64,000 bases of DNA from Nibribacter ruber. GTDB taxonomy: Bacteria; Bacteroidota; Bacteroidia; Cytophagales; Hymenobacteraceae. The translations under genes were made by a program, and so were the position numbers. The notes beneath the pieces are model-generated. The model was not told the origin of the DNA and ran no database searches. It saw only the letters and a list, made by a program, of their open reading frames with translations. Position 1 is the first letter of the stretch. Each line of letters begins with the position of its first letter. The DNA lies in the NCBI RefSeq assembly GCF_009913235.1, contig NZ_CP047897.1, forward strand, positions 434,001 to 498,000, given 5' to 3'. Shown here piece after piece: positions 33,926 to 42,734 of the stretch.

Positions 33926-35217
33926 GAGGTTTGTTGGGGAATAGTGGTTTTATGCGGATCGGCGGTAGGATAGTCTAGCAGTTCTTCCAAGCGTTTTTCC
34001 AGTTCTGGAGTAAGGACGTGCTCAATGGATTCGGCGTCTTCGTGCACATGGTCTGAGGCCACCTGCAGGTATTCTGTGAGGTACAGTTCCCAAAGTCTGT
34101 GCAGGCGCACCACCCGTTGCGCTTCTTTCTTGCCGGCTGGCGTAAGTGCCCAGCCCTGGGTGTCCTTCACCACAAAGCCTTGCCGCGAAAGGGTTTGCAA
34201 CTGGGTTTGCATTCTGCGCAGAGGAAGCTGCCGGCGCGCCAGAATCTGCGTTTTGGAATAGCTCTGCTGGTACTCGCCGGTTGGTTCGCCTAAATGAAAA
34301 AGCGTCTTTAGTATGTTCTCCCGCAGCATCTGGCGGCGCACCCTTCGCTGTGATAAAAATCTGGATAACAATCCTTTGCTAGGAGCCAGCAGGAAAGACA
34401 TGATGGCCAGCAAGGACAACAGCATCACAATCCAGGGACCGGTAGGCATGGCTGGCGCAGTAAAGGAGACAAAGGCACCGGCTGCCCCGCACACGGCGCT
34501 CATAGCGGCAGCAATTATCACCATTGCGCCCAGGCGGTCGGTCCAGAAGCGGGCGGCGGCGGCGGGCGTAATGAGCATAGCTGACATAAGCACCACTCCC
34601 ACAGACTGAATGCCCACGACAACCGCTAGGACGGTGAGCGTGGTGAGAAGCAACTCCAGCCTCTTCACGGGCAAACCAATGGTGCGGGCATAGTTGGTAT
34701 CAAAAGAGATAAGCTTGAACTCCTTGTACAAAAGCACCACACTCAACAGCAGAAGTAAGGCTACGGCCCCAAACGTGTACAAATCCTGGCCTACCAAGGC
34801 GGCGGCGCTCCCAAATAGAAACTTGTCCAGGCCGCTCTGCTGCTCGTTGCCCGAGTGCTGAATGGCCGTAAGCAACAAAATGCCTATCCCAAAGAACACG
34901 GACAGCACCAGCCCAATGGCAGTATCTTCTTTGATTCTACTTTTAGACGTGATTATATCCATGACTACCACCGCCAGCCAGCCCGTTATAAAAGAACCCA
35001 GCAGCATGATGATCGGGTTTTTCTGACCCGTGAGCAGAAAGGCCAGGCAAACTCCGGGCAGTACGGCATGGGCCACGGCATCGCCCACCAGGGCGCGCTT
35101 TCTTAAGACCGTAAAGCAGCCCACCACCGCAGAACTGGCCGCCAGCAGCACAGACCCGATGGTTACAAACCGCACGTTGGCATCTTGCATGCTCAGAAAT
35201 TCCCAAAGCGTGTTCAT
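33922..35217 (-). CDS. Metal ABC permease fused to a DtxR-type metalloregulator domain
   Basis: Residues 1-290 of 431 form a ZnuB/MntB-type permease (VVGCFTVLRKRALVGDAVAH, AVLPGVCLAFLL, SVGVVLMSAMLITPAAAARF). From about 295 a winged helix follows (QILARRQLPLRRMQTQLQTL, QGWALTPAGKKEAQRVVRLH), then a DtxR/MntR dimerisation and metal site, HRLWELYLTEYL and HEDAESIEHVL. The His and Glu ligands expected from MntR are in place. This permease-repressor fusion is like Chlamydia YtgCR, where the C-terminal repressor is released by cleavage. It overlaps its neighbours by 4 bp on both sides, consistent with tight coupling. Confidence 0.92.
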   Translation of the reverse strand: MNTLWEFLSMQDANVRFVTIGSVLLAASSAVVGCFTVLRKRALVGDAVAHAVLPGVCLAFLLTGQKNPIIMLLGSFITGWLAVVVMDIITSKSRIKEDTAIGLVLSVFFGIGILLLTAIQHSGNEQQSGLDKFLFGSAAALVGQDLYTFGAVALLLLLSVVLLYKEFKLISFDTNYARTIGLPVKRLELLLTTLTVLAVVVGIQSVGVVLMSAMLITPAAAARFWTDRLGAMVIIAAAMSAVCGAAGAFVSFTAPAMPTGPWIVMLLSLLAIMSFLLAPSKGLLSRFLSQRRVRRQMLRENILKTLFHLGEPTGEYQQSYSKTQILARRQLPLRRMQTQLQTLSRQGFVVKDTQGWALTPAGKKEAQRVVRLHRLWELYLTEYLQVASDHVHEDAESIEHVLTPELEKRLEELLDYPTADPHKTTIPQQTS

Positions 35218-36017
35218 TTCTTGACGGGTTTGGTTTCTCTGATGGGGAAGTTCTTTTTCTGAAGCAGCTCGCTCACCCGGCTCAGTTCCGTTAGGCGGCC
35301 GCCATAGGTTTTTTCCAGCAAGTCGGGCGTCAAGGTTTCCTGCGTAGGGCCCGAGGCCACCAGTCGCATGTTGAGCAGAATCACCCAGTCAAAATAATCC
35401 TGCGCACTTTGCAGATCATGGTGCACCACCACTACGGTTTTGCCATCTTCGCGCATCTGGCGTAGTAATTCAATGATAGCCGTCTCTGTGGCGATGTCTA
35501 CTCCGGCGAAGGGTTCATCCATCAGGTAGAGATCGGCGTTCTGGGCCAGCGCCCGGGCTAGAAACACGCGTTGCTGCTGCCCTCCAGACAATTGAGATAT
35601 CTGCCGGTTGGCGAAGTCCTGCATGCCCACTTTCTCCAAAGACTCCAACGCCAGGGCCTTCTGCTTAGCCCCCGGTCTACTGAAAAGCCCCAGCTGCCCA
35701 TAGGTGCCCATCATGGCCACATCCAGCGCCGAAGCCGGAAAATCCCAGTCCACAGATTCGCGCTGTGGTACATAGCTCACTCGTTTCCGGACCTCGTCCA
35801 AGGACTGACCAAACAACTGCACAAACCCGCTGTTGAGCGGCAGCAGTCCCATGATAGCCTTAATAAGCGTTGATTTACCAGCCCCGTTGGGCCCTATAAT
35901 TCCGATCAAGGCTTGTGAAGGCAAGGTGAGGTCCACGTCCCACAACACAGGCTTTCGCTGATAACTGACCGTTAAATCATGCACCTCTAATACCGGTTCT
36001 GTTACGTGTTGTATCAT
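35214..36017 (-). CDS. Metal ABC transporter ATP-binding protein
   Basis: The 267-residue ATPase has Walker A GPNGAGKST, the Q-loop VSYVPQRESVDWDFP, signature LSGGQQQRVFLARAL, Walker B DLYLMDEPFAGVD and switch His VVVVHHDL. VDWDFP after the Q-loop is typical of the Mn/Zn (MntA/ZnuC/TroB) subfamily. It powers the two downstream permeases in the inner membrane. Its stop overlaps the start of the fused permease-repressor by 4 bp. Confidence 0.94.
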   Translation of the reverse strand: MIQHVTEPVLEVHDLTVSYQRKPVLWDVDLTLPSQALIGIIGPNGAGKSTLIKAIMGLLPLNSGFVQLFGQSLDEVRKRVSYVPQRESVDWDFPASALDVAMMGTYGQLGLFSRPGAKQKALALESLEKVGMQDFANRQISQLSGGQQQRVFLARALAQNADLYLMDEPFAGVDIATETAIIELLRQMREDGKTVVVVHHDLQSAQDYFDWVILLNMRLVASGPTQETLTPDLLEKTYGGRLTELSRVSELLQKKNFPIRETKPVKK

Positions 36018-36143
36018 TGCTTACTTGTTAGACATTTGATTTGAGATGCTGGACATTAGGAATTAGCTATAAGACCTAAGACGCTAGACGCATGGCCTTT
36101 CTTTCATCCCAATTTAGTATCCTAACTATCTGCTTATTTTATT

Positions 36144-36181
36144 CGTTTTTGGCTTGTTTTCCAGAAAATAAGCCAAAAACG
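36144..36181. repeat. 38-bp palindromic repeat, copy 14
   Basis: Arms CGTTTTTGGCTTGTTTTCC and GAAAATAAGCCAAAAACG. It lies in the 290-bp gap between the binding-protein gene and the ATPase gene, inside an otherwise tight transport locus, so it could modulate read-through between them. Confidence 0.88.
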
Positions 36182-36308
36182 CTTTGTATTTCTCCTCAGG
36201 CGATCAGACTAATTCTTTTCATTTTAACGCCACAGATCATCATCACATCTCCAAATTTTCAAACCTTCACATTAAAGAAATAGCGCATCAGATGAACCCA
36301 TCAGCACC

Positions 36309-37250
36309 TTACTTCAGGGCTTTGGTGATTTTATTTACATTGGCCTGAACCATCCCTATGTATGTACCGGCGGGGCCGTCTGGGCTTCCGAGGGCATCTG
36401 AGTAGAGGGTTCCGCCTATTTGGATGCGATGGCCTTTCTGCCGGCATCCTTCCAAAACGGCCTCAATGGCTTTCTTGGAGACAGAGCTCTCCACGAATAA
36501 GGCTTTGACCTTGCGGTCCACAATAAAATTGACCAGCGAGGAAACGTCCTGCAAACCGAACTCAGACACGGTGGAAATTCCTTGCAAACCCTTGACCTGT
36601 ATGCCGTATGCTTCGCCAAAATACCCGAAGGCGTCATGTGCGGTGATCAAAATGCGCTGCTGGGCGGGAATGATGGCTATCTCGCGTTTTGTCCATTGGT
36701 GCAGACTATCTAGTTGAGCCACATAGCGCTGGGTATTCTGTTGGTAAATTTGAGCGTGGGCGGGATCCACTTCCTGCAGTCTCTCTGATATATGCACCGT
36801 CACTTGGCGCCATAGGTCTACATTAAACCAAATGTGTGGGTCATGGCTGTCCTGGAACTGCGGAGTTTTCCGGAGGCGTTTTTCCGGCAAACCCTCGGCC
36901 GCAGCCCAGACGGTTTTCTGCCGGGCCAGCTTTTCCAGCACTTCGCCCATCTTTCCTTCCAGGTGCAGGCCGTTATAGATGATTACGTCTGCTTCGCGCA
37001 GGGTCTGTAAATCTCCCAAGGCGGCTTTGTACAAATGAGGATCTACGCCGGGCCCCATCAAGGCGTCTACCACGGCCACATCTCCTACAATATTAGACAC
37101 GGCGTCTGCCAGAATACCAGTGGTGGTGACTATGTAGGCCTTGCCTTGCTGATGTGCTTTGGCACCGTTAGAGTCTTTGGGATTGCAACCCGATGCCAAC
37201 AGCAGAAGGAAGGCCAGAAAAAAGGCGAAGCGTTTTTGGGCTATTTTCAT
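36309..37250 (-). CDS. Metal ABC transporter substrate-binding lipoprotein
   Basis: The 313-residue protein begins at the ATG at 37250 with a lipoprotein signal (FLAFLLLLASGC). It then has the TroA/PsaA/ZnuA fold: GVDPHLYKAALGD with the first His ligand, HDPHIWFNVDLW with the second, HDAFGYFGEAYG with the third, and a C-terminal acidic ligand region (FVESSVS). It captures Mn, Zn or Fe in the periplasm for the downstream transporter. The start codon and first residues (MKIAQKR) lie inside a 38-bp palindrome (37231-37268), which is unusual. A 7-codon upstream extension is possible. Confidence 0.92.
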   Translation of the reverse strand: MKIAQKRFAFFLAFLLLLASGCNPKDSNGAKAHQQGKAYIVTTTGILADAVSNIVGDVAVVDALMGPGVDPHLYKAALGDLQTLREADVIIYNGLHLEGKMGEVLEKLARQKTVWAAAEGLPEKRLRKTPQFQDSHDPHIWFNVDLWRQVTVHISERLQEVDPAHAQIYQQNTQRYVAQLDSLHQWTKREIAIIPAQQRILITAHDAFGYFGEAYGIQVKGLQGISTVSEFGLQDVSSLVNFIVDRKVKALFVESSVSKKAIEAVLEGCRQKGHRIQIGGTLYSDALGSPDGPAGTYIGMVQANVNKITKALK

Positions 37251-37268
37251 GGAATCAGCGCGAAAACG
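37231..37268. repeat. 38-bp palindromic repeat, copy 15, overlapping a start codon
   Basis: Arms CGTTTTTGGGCTATTTTC and GGAATCAGCGCGAAAACG. On the minus strand the right part of the repeat supplies the ATG (37248-37250) and codons 2-6 of the binding-lipoprotein gene. Confidence 0.85.
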
Positions 37269-37272
37269 CAAC

Positions 37273-37932
37273 TCAAGGGTTAATCACAAAAATCTTCTCC
37301 AACACCTCTGAAGACAAAATCACCGACTTACTCTTATCAATGCTGATTTCCAGGGAGTTATCATAGGCGATTTTATCTAGTACTTGCAAGTGCGTACCAA
37401 TCTGAATGCCCACCCGGTTGAGGTATTGCAAGAAGGCGGGTTGGGCATCCTGTACGCGGCACACTACGCCTTCCTGGCTTACCTGCAGGGAGCTTAATAC
37501 TTGTTGCTGCACCAGCCGTAATTCGCCGGCCTCAGAGGGAATGGGGTCGCCGTGGGGGTCTACTTTGGGGTGTCCCAGAAACGCATCTAGCCGCTGAATG
37601 AGCAGTTCAGATTTTACGTGTTCCATCTGCTCGGCCACGTCATGCACCTCATCCCAGGTGAAGTTGAGTTTCTGCACCAGAAAGGTTTCCCAGAGCCGGT
37701 GCTTTCTAATGATTTTGAGGGCCACGCGCTGCCCGGCTTCTGTTAGCTGGACGCCGTGGTATTTTTCATAATGCACCACTTGCTTGAGATTGAGCTTGCG
37801 GAGCATGTCGCTGACGGAGGCGGGTTTGGTTTCCAGCACCTCCGCCAGCGCCGTGGTGCTCACGGCTTGGGCACCGCTGCCAGATAACTTGAAAATGGCT
37901 TTAATATAGTTTTCTTCAGCGGTACTGTACAT
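37273..37932 (-). CDS. DtxR/MntR-family metal-dependent transcriptional regulator
   Basis: The 219-residue protein starts at the ATG at 37932 (MYSTAEENYIKAIFKL), the normal family N-terminus. It has the winged helix (STTALAEVLETKPASVSDML, RKLNLKQVVHYEKYHGVQLT), the metal-binding and dimerisation domain (HRLWETFLVQKL, DEVHDVAEQMEHV) and a C-terminal SH3/FeoA-like domain. It ends 22 bp before the lipoprotein start and probably represses this operon when metal is plentiful. The locus thus has both a free and a permease-fused regulator. Confidence 0.92.
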   Translation of the reverse strand: MYSTAEENYIKAIFKLSGSGAQAVSTTALAEVLETKPASVSDMLRKLNLKQVVHYEKYHGVQLTEAGQRVALKIIRKHRLWETFLVQKLNFTWDEVHDVAEQMEHVKSELLIQRLDAFLGHPKVDPHGDPIPSEAGELRLVQQQVLSSLQVSQEGVVCRVQDAQPAFLQYLNRVGIQIGTHLQVLDKIAYDNSLEISIDKSKSVILSSEVLEKIFVINP

Positions 37933-37936
37933 GTTG

Positions 37937-38947
37937 TTACCAGCGTATGAGGGCAGATGCCCAGGTGAAACCACTCCCGAAGGCGGCCAGACAGATCAAA
38001 TCGCCTTCCTTGATTTTTCCTTCTTCAAAGGCCTCTGAGAACGCAATGGGAATGGAGGCAGCGGTGGTGTTTCCGTATTTCTGGATGTTGCTCATCACCT
38101 TTTCTTCGGCTAAGCCCATCTTCTGCTGAATGAATTGCGTGATGCGCAGGTTAGCCTGGTGCGGTACCAGCAAATCAATGTCAGAGGCAGCCAGCCCGTT
38201 CTGGGTCAAGGCCTCATTGATCACCTCCGGGAAGCGGGTCACGGCGTGCTTGAACACAGTGCTGCCGTTCATGTAAGGGTAAATGGTGCCTTCATCAATC
38301 ATTTCATGCGTAAGGCGCTGTGGCTTGTTGCTGCTCGGGTCGGTGGCGGCCAGTTCCTCGGCAAACTCGCCTTGGGCGTGCAGGTGCGTAGACAGAATAC
38401 CTCTTTCCAGGTTTTCTTCTGGTACCAGGACCGCGGCTCCCGCACCATCACCAAAAATCACCGAAACAGATCTGCCTCTGGTGGTAAAGTCCAAGCCTGA
38501 TGACTGAATCTCTGAGCCAACTACCAGCACGTTGTTGTACATGCCGGTTTTAATGAACTGATCACCCACAGACAGGGCATAAATAAATCCAGAGCACTGG
38601 TTTCTGATGTCCAGGGCAGGGGTGGTGGTCAAACCCAGTTCACGCTGCATCAAAACGCCCGGTCCCGGAAAGAAATAGTCTGGGCTCAACGTAGCGAAGA
38701 TGATTAAGTCAATGTCTTTGGCTTCTAGGCCGGCACGGTCCATGGCCATCTGAGCGGCTCTGGTGCCCATGTTGGCGGTAGTGTCCTTGCCCGGCTCAAA
38801 ATAGCGGCGCTCCTGTATACCGGTTCTCTCCACAATCCAGGCATCTGAGGTATCCATCAGTCCCTCCAGGTCGGCGTTTTTCACCACCTTCTCCGGTACA
38901 TAATGACCTACTCCGGCAATGCGCGAATTTCTTATTTGTTTAGTCAT
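37937..38947 (-). CDS. fabH: 3-oxoacyl-ACP synthase III
   Basis: The 336-residue enzyme keeps the FabH catalytic triad: Cys in IRNQCSGFIYAL, His in VPHQANLRI and Asn in YGNTTAASIPIA. It starts fatty-acid synthesis by condensing an acyl-CoA with malonyl-ACP. Its stop is 4 bp before the regulator start. The two could be cotranscribed, although their functions differ. Confidence 0.95.
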   Translation of the reverse strand: MTKQIRNSRIAGVGHYVPEKVVKNADLEGLMDTSDAWIVERTGIQERRYFEPGKDTTANMGTRAAQMAMDRAGLEAKDIDLIIFATLSPDYFFPGPGVLMQRELGLTTTPALDIRNQCSGFIYALSVGDQFIKTGMYNNVLVVGSEIQSSGLDFTTRGRSVSVIFGDGAGAAVLVPEENLERGILSTHLHAQGEFAEELAATDPSSNKPQRLTHEMIDEGTIYPYMNGSTVFKHAVTRFPEVINEALTQNGLAASDIDLLVPHQANLRITQFIQQKMGLAEEKVMSNIQKYGNTTAASIPIAFSEAFEEGKIKEGDLICLAAFGSGFTWASALIRW

Positions 38948-39014
38948 AACTGTGCAAATATAAACGTGTTATTGAAAAATAAGTTTAGGCTTGTCTAAAA
39001 AATTTAAATTTCTT

Positions 39015-40148
39015 TTATTTTCTCAGGAGCATTTCTATCACAGACAACAATTCCTCTTCTTCCTGTTGCCAGAAAACATCCTTCGGGATTCCCTTGGAAT
39101 AGTACGTGTTCTGCAGAATTTGCTCAATGGTTGCCTGAGAAAGCGGTTGCTTAAAATCCAGGCAGGCACCCGCCTGGTTTTCTTGTAGTACCTGTTCCCA
39201 TAAAGGATTGTTTTGCGCGATCACTACCAAGCCATTGGCCAGGTATTCATACAACTTGGTAGGAAGACACCGTTGCGTACTGGGGTGTGGATGGTAGGGC
39301 ATGAGGCCCAGATGGCTTTTACTTTCCCATTCCAGAATCTGGGAATGCGGCACCAAGGCGTCTCCGCCAATCAATTGCACAAACGGCAAAGAGGCAATGC
39401 GCGCCCTTACCTGTTGCAAGAATTTCTGGTCTGGGGCATAGCCAATAATCGTGAGGCTGCTGTTCGGGGCAAATTGATGAAATTGCTCGGCCCAGGAAAT
39501 GGCTTTCATCACCCCGTATAATTGCGAAATGGTGCCCGTGTACAGAAGCTGAATTTCTGGCAGGCCTTTTAGGCGCACCGGGGTATGAGGCATTTCTGCA
39601 AAAGGCTGACCTGGTGGTTTGTATTTATTCTGCAAAACGGTAAACCGCCGGTCTATAAACGGAAGCTCCTGCGCATAGGAGGCTTCGGCTAAAAGGAAAT
39701 AGTCTACCGCCGGAGCCAATGCACTCTCCATGCACCGGACTAGTTTGCCTAGCCCTTTTCCAAAAAAAGAGCCATATACGTGTTGGGTTTCTAAATTAAG
39801 CTGATAGTTTTCCTGGATGTCATACACCAGTTGGCCGCCGTAATTTTTCTTGTACCACCACGCTAGGGGTAGGAGTTCATGTGTACACACCACTACCACC
39901 TGAGGCCGGAGCTGTTTGAGCAATTTCCAGAACGACCACTGGGCCCGGAGTCGTTGCCAGGAAATTCTGTTGAAGTTAAAGATAGGGTGGAAGGTAATAG
40001 CATTTTGTTCAGGAAGCGGGGCATGAAAACCGGCTACATGCACCTCTGCAGACGGGAGCTTGGCTATGCTTTGGCCCAGCTTGGCGTACATACGGGTGTC
40101 ATTGACCGGCTTTAAAAGCGAAGCCAGCAGAATTCGTTTTCTGAACAT
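39015..40148 (-). CDS. Glycosyltransferase (GT4-like)
   Basis: The 377-residue protein has the two-domain GT-B layout: an N-terminal Rossmann region (RKRILLASLLKPVNDTRMYA, VVVVCTHELLPLAWW) and a C-terminal donor-binding half (LLYTGTISQLYGVMKAISWA, TIIGYAPDQKFL, PTKLYEYLANGLVVIAQ). The EYLANG segment corresponds to the conserved acidic region of GT4 enzymes. It probably transfers sugars to surface glycans; the substrate is unknown. The ATG at 40148 is preferred over a GTG two codons upstream. It is divergent from dapD. Confidence 0.85.
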   Translation of the reverse strand: MFRKRILLASLLKPVNDTRMYAKLGQSIAKLPSAEVHVAGFHAPLPEQNAITFHPIFNFNRISWQRLRAQWSFWKLLKQLRPQVVVVCTHELLPLAWWYKKNYGGQLVYDIQENYQLNLETQHVYGSFFGKGLGKLVRCMESALAPAVDYFLLAEASYAQELPFIDRRFTVLQNKYKPPGQPFAEMPHTPVRLKGLPEIQLLYTGTISQLYGVMKAISWAEQFHQFAPNSSLTIIGYAPDQKFLQQVRARIASLPFVQLIGGDALVPHSQILEWESKSHLGLMPYHPHPSTQRCLPTKLYEYLANGLVVIAQNNPLWEQVLQENQAGACLDFKQPLSQATIEQILQNTYYSKGIPKDVFWQQEEEELLSVIEMLLRK

Positions 40149-40195
40149 CAGCACAATTTAATACTTTTGAGGACTATTTCTTTCACACAAACCAA

Positions 40196-41011
40196 ATGAA
40201 CGATTTAAGAGAGATTATTGAGTCTACCTGGGAGAACCGGGAGCTCTTGAAGCAGGGCAATTCGCAAGAGGCTATCAGAGCCGTGATTGAACTGTTGGAT
40301 AAAGGCCAGATTAGAGTGGCCGAGCCCATCATGGACGGTTGGCAAGTAAACGAGTGGGTGAAAAAGGCGGTGTTGATGTACTTCCCCATTCAGACCATGG
40401 AAACTATTGAAGCTGGTCCGTTTGAATTCCATGACAAGATTCCATTGAAGCGCAATTTTGCCGAGCAGGGTGTACGCGTGGTACCGCATGCTTTGGCGCG
40501 TTACGGTTCTTACCTGGCCAAAGGCGTGATCCTAATGCCTTCTTACACCAACATTGGCGCATACGTTGACGAAGGAACCATGGTAGACACCTGGGCCACC
40601 GTTGGTTCTTGCGCTCAGGTAGGCAAGCACGTGCACTTAAGCGGTGGCGTTGGTTTGGGGGGTGTCTTAGAGCCAGTACAAGCGGCCCCGGTCATCATTG
40701 AAGATGGTGCCTTTATTGGCTCCCGCAGCATTTTGGTGGAAGGCTGCCGCATTGGCAAAGAGGCCGTGATTGGCGCCAACGTGTGCATTACGGGCAGCAC
40801 CAAAATCATTGACGTGACCGGCTCAGAACCGAAGGAATACAAAGGCTACGTGCCACCGCGCTCCGTGGTGATTCCTGGTTCTTATACCAAACAATTCCCG
40901 GCAGGGTCATACCAAGTGCCTTGCGCCCTGATTATTGGCCAACGCAAAGAATCCACTGATTTAAAGACGTCTCTCAACGATGCCTTGCGTGAAAACGAAG
41001 TAGCCGTTTAA
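40196..41011 (+). CDS. dapD: 2,3,4,5-tetrahydropyridine-2,6-dicarboxylate N-succinyltransferase
   Basis: The 271-residue enzyme has an N-terminal helical domain and the left-handed beta-helix made of hexapeptide repeats (GAYVDEGTMVDTWATVGSCA, QVGKHVHLSGGVGLGGVLEP, GAFIGSRSILVEGCRIGKEA). It catalyses the succinylation step of lysine and diaminopimelate synthesis, feeding peptidoglycan. Full length, monocistronic, with terminators after it. Confidence 0.96.
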   Translation: MNDLREIIESTWENRELLKQGNSQEAIRAVIELLDKGQIRVAEPIMDGWQVNEWVKKAVLMYFPIQTMETIEAGPFEFHDKIPLKRNFAEQGVRVVPHALARYGSYLAKGVILMPSYTNIGAYVDEGTMVDTWATVGSCAQVGKHVHLSGGVGLGGVLEPVQAAPVIIEDGAFIGSRSILVEGCRIGKEAVIGANVCITGSTKIIDVTGSEPKEYKGYVPPRSVVIPGSYTKQFPAGSYQVPCALIIGQRKESTDLKTSLNDALRENEVAV

Positions 41012-41038
41012 GAATCATCTTTATTTATAGAGCAATCA

Positions 41039-41069
41039 AGAAAGAGCGGGCATTTTGTCTGCTCTTTCT
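41039..41069 (+). terminator. Terminator hairpin of dapD
   Basis: Stem AGAAAGAGC / GCTCTTTCT (41039-41047, 41061-41069), 28 bp after the stop. Confidence 0.7.
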
Positions 41070-41133
41070 GGTTAAAAGGCCTGCCTAAGAGCTAAATGCC
41101 TTTCAATCAGCAGAAGAACAATAATTTAAAGTC

Positions 41134-41171
41134 CATTTTTGGCCTATTTCCCGGAAAACAGCCCAAAAACG
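41134..41171. repeat. 38-bp palindromic repeat, copy 16
   Basis: Arms CATTTTTGGCCTATTTCC and GGAAAACAGCCCAAAAACG. Its right end abuts the terminator at 41170. Confidence 0.85.
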
Positions 41172-41205
41172 AAAGAGCCGCCCTATTAATAAGGCGGCTC
41201 TTTCG
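41170..41205. terminator. Bidirectional intrinsic terminator between dapD and the dehydrogenase gene
   Basis: 13-bp stem CGAAAGAGCCGCC / GGCGGCTCTTTCG (41170-41182, 41193-41205) with a 10-nt loop, between two convergent genes. Confidence 0.92.
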
Positions 41206-41225
41206 TTTAATAAATAAGGATGAGA

Positions 41226-42113
41226 TTACTTCTTAAAGGTGTCTGCCACCACCAGGTCTTTGGTACCGTGGGTGTAGCTGTAGAAGCCCTGTCCTGATTT
41301 CACGCCTTTGTGACCGGCTTGTACCATGTTCACGAGCAGTGGGCAAGGTGCGTATTTCGGGTTGCCGAAGCCGTCATGTAGCACGCGCAGAATGGATAGA
41401 CACACGTCCAGGCCAATGAAGTCTGCCAATTGCAAAGGTCCCATGGGGTGGGCCATGCCTAGTTTCATGATGGTGTCAATCTCTTCTACACCCGCAACGC
41501 CTTCAAACAAAGAATAGATGGCCTCATTGATCATGGGCATGAGAATACGGTTGGCCACAAAACCTGGGTAGTCATTGGCCTCAGCTGGAATCTTGCCCAA
41601 CTGCTTGGATAGTTCTAGGATCTGAGTGGTGACGGCATCGCTGGTGGAATAGCCTCTGATCACTTCTACTAATTTCATGACCGGCACGGGGTTCATGAAG
41701 TGCATGCCAATCACCTTATCTGGGCGCTGGGTCACAGAGGCAATCTTGGTGATGGAGATGGAAGAGGTATTGCTGGCCAGAATGCACTCAGGTTTGGTGA
41801 ACGCATCCAGGTTACGGAAGATCTCCAGTTTCAGGTCCACATTTTCTGTGGCAGCCTCCACCACCAGGTCAGCATTCTGCACGCCGGCCTGCATGTCTGT
41901 AAAGGTAGTAATGCGGGAGAGGGTTTGGGTTTTCTGGTCTTCGGTAAGAGTACCTTTGGTTACCATGCGGTCCAGGTTTTTACCAATAGTGGCCAAGGCG
42001 CGGTTTAAAGAATCCTGGGAAATATCAATAAGAGAAACTTGAAAAGAGTTCTGCGCAAACACGTGGGCAATACCATTGCCCATAGTGCCAGAACCAATAA
42101 CGGCTATGTTCAT
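41226..42113 (-). CDS. 3-hydroxybutyryl-CoA / 3-hydroxyacyl-CoA dehydrogenase
   Basis: The 295-residue protein has the N-terminal NAD-binding fold (VIGSGTMGNGIAHVFAQ, the GxGxxG loop). It also has the family motifs ASNTSSISITKIA and GMHFMNPVPVMKLVEVIRG and the C-terminal helical domain (GMAHPMGPLQLADFIGLDV). It oxidises 3-hydroxyacyl-CoA with NAD in fatty-acid breakdown or short-chain acyl metabolism. Single gene; full length. Confidence 0.95.
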   Translation of the reverse strand: MNIAVIGSGTMGNGIAHVFAQNSFQVSLIDISQDSLNRALATIGKNLDRMVTKGTLTEDQKTQTLSRITTFTDMQAGVQNADLVVEAATENVDLKLEIFRNLDAFTKPECILASNTSSISITKIASVTQRPDKVIGMHFMNPVPVMKLVEVIRGYSTSDAVTTQILELSKQLGKIPAEANDYPGFVANRILMPMINEAIYSLFEGVAGVEEIDTIMKLGMAHPMGPLQLADFIGLDVCLSILRVLHDGFGNPKYAPCPLLVNMVQAGHKGVKSGQGFYSYTHGTKDLVVADTFKK

Positions 42114-42357
42114 ATAGGATAGGTGTAGGTAAGAATCTTGTTACAAAACTAAGATATTTCTGGTTTTGCCCAAGTAATTGATTTCCATTACCTATACCCA
42201 GCAAGTCTGAGGAAGAAACGAACAATTTTTAAACATATTATATGCCTATATAAATCTTTTGGAATACTGTTGCGTACAAGCTAAAAATTCCATAAGGAAA
42301 CATGCGAAATGTAGCCGGCGGAAGGAAACTAAACTAAAACCTAACACAACTAAAACT

Positions 42358-42510
42358 ATGGGAAATCTATTGTATATCATCGCGGTAGTGCTGGTGATCA
42401 TCTGGCTAATCGGGTTCTTAGGATTCGGAGATCAAGTGGGTGGTATCATTCACATTTTGTTAGTGATTGCAGTGATTGCAGTTGTTCTGCGTTTAATACG
42501 CCGAGCCTAA
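42358..42510 (+). CDS. Small lmo0937-type membrane protein, copy 1
   Basis: The 50-residue protein is two hydrophobic helices around FLGFGDQVGGIIHIL and a basic tail (LRLIRRA). This matches the short lmo0937-like membrane family (DUF5670), often stress-inducible. Its close twin lies 55 bp downstream, evidence of tandem duplication. It has an AT-rich leader with no clear ribosome-binding site. Confidence 0.85.
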   Translation: MGNLLYIIAVVLVIIWLIGFLGFGDQVGGIIHILLVIAVIAVVLRLIRRA

Positions 42511-42565
42511 CATCTTACAATTGTTAAATCCGCACTGCCTTGTGTAGTGCTTTAATTTGATGCGT

Positions 42566-42715
42566 ATGGGAAATTTGCTGTATATCATTGCCGTCGTTTT
42601 GGTGATTATCTGGCTAATCGGATTCTTAGGATTCGGAGATCAAGTGGGCGGAATCATCCACGTGCTATTAGTTATTGCCATTGTGATGGTATTGCTTCGA
42701 CTCATTAGAGGATAG
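42566..42715 (+). CDS. Small lmo0937-type membrane protein, copy 2
   Basis: The 49-residue protein is nearly identical to the preceding one through FLGFGDQVGG and differs mainly at the C-terminus (VLLVIAIVMVLLRLIRG-type ending). An alternative in-frame ATG is at 42560. A strong terminator follows 20 bp after the stop, so both copies probably form one transcript. Confidence 0.85.
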   Translation: MGNLLYIIAVVLVIIWLIGFLGFGDQVGGIIHVLLVIAIVMVLLRLIRG

Positions 42716-42734
42716 CGGATCACCTACCATTATA

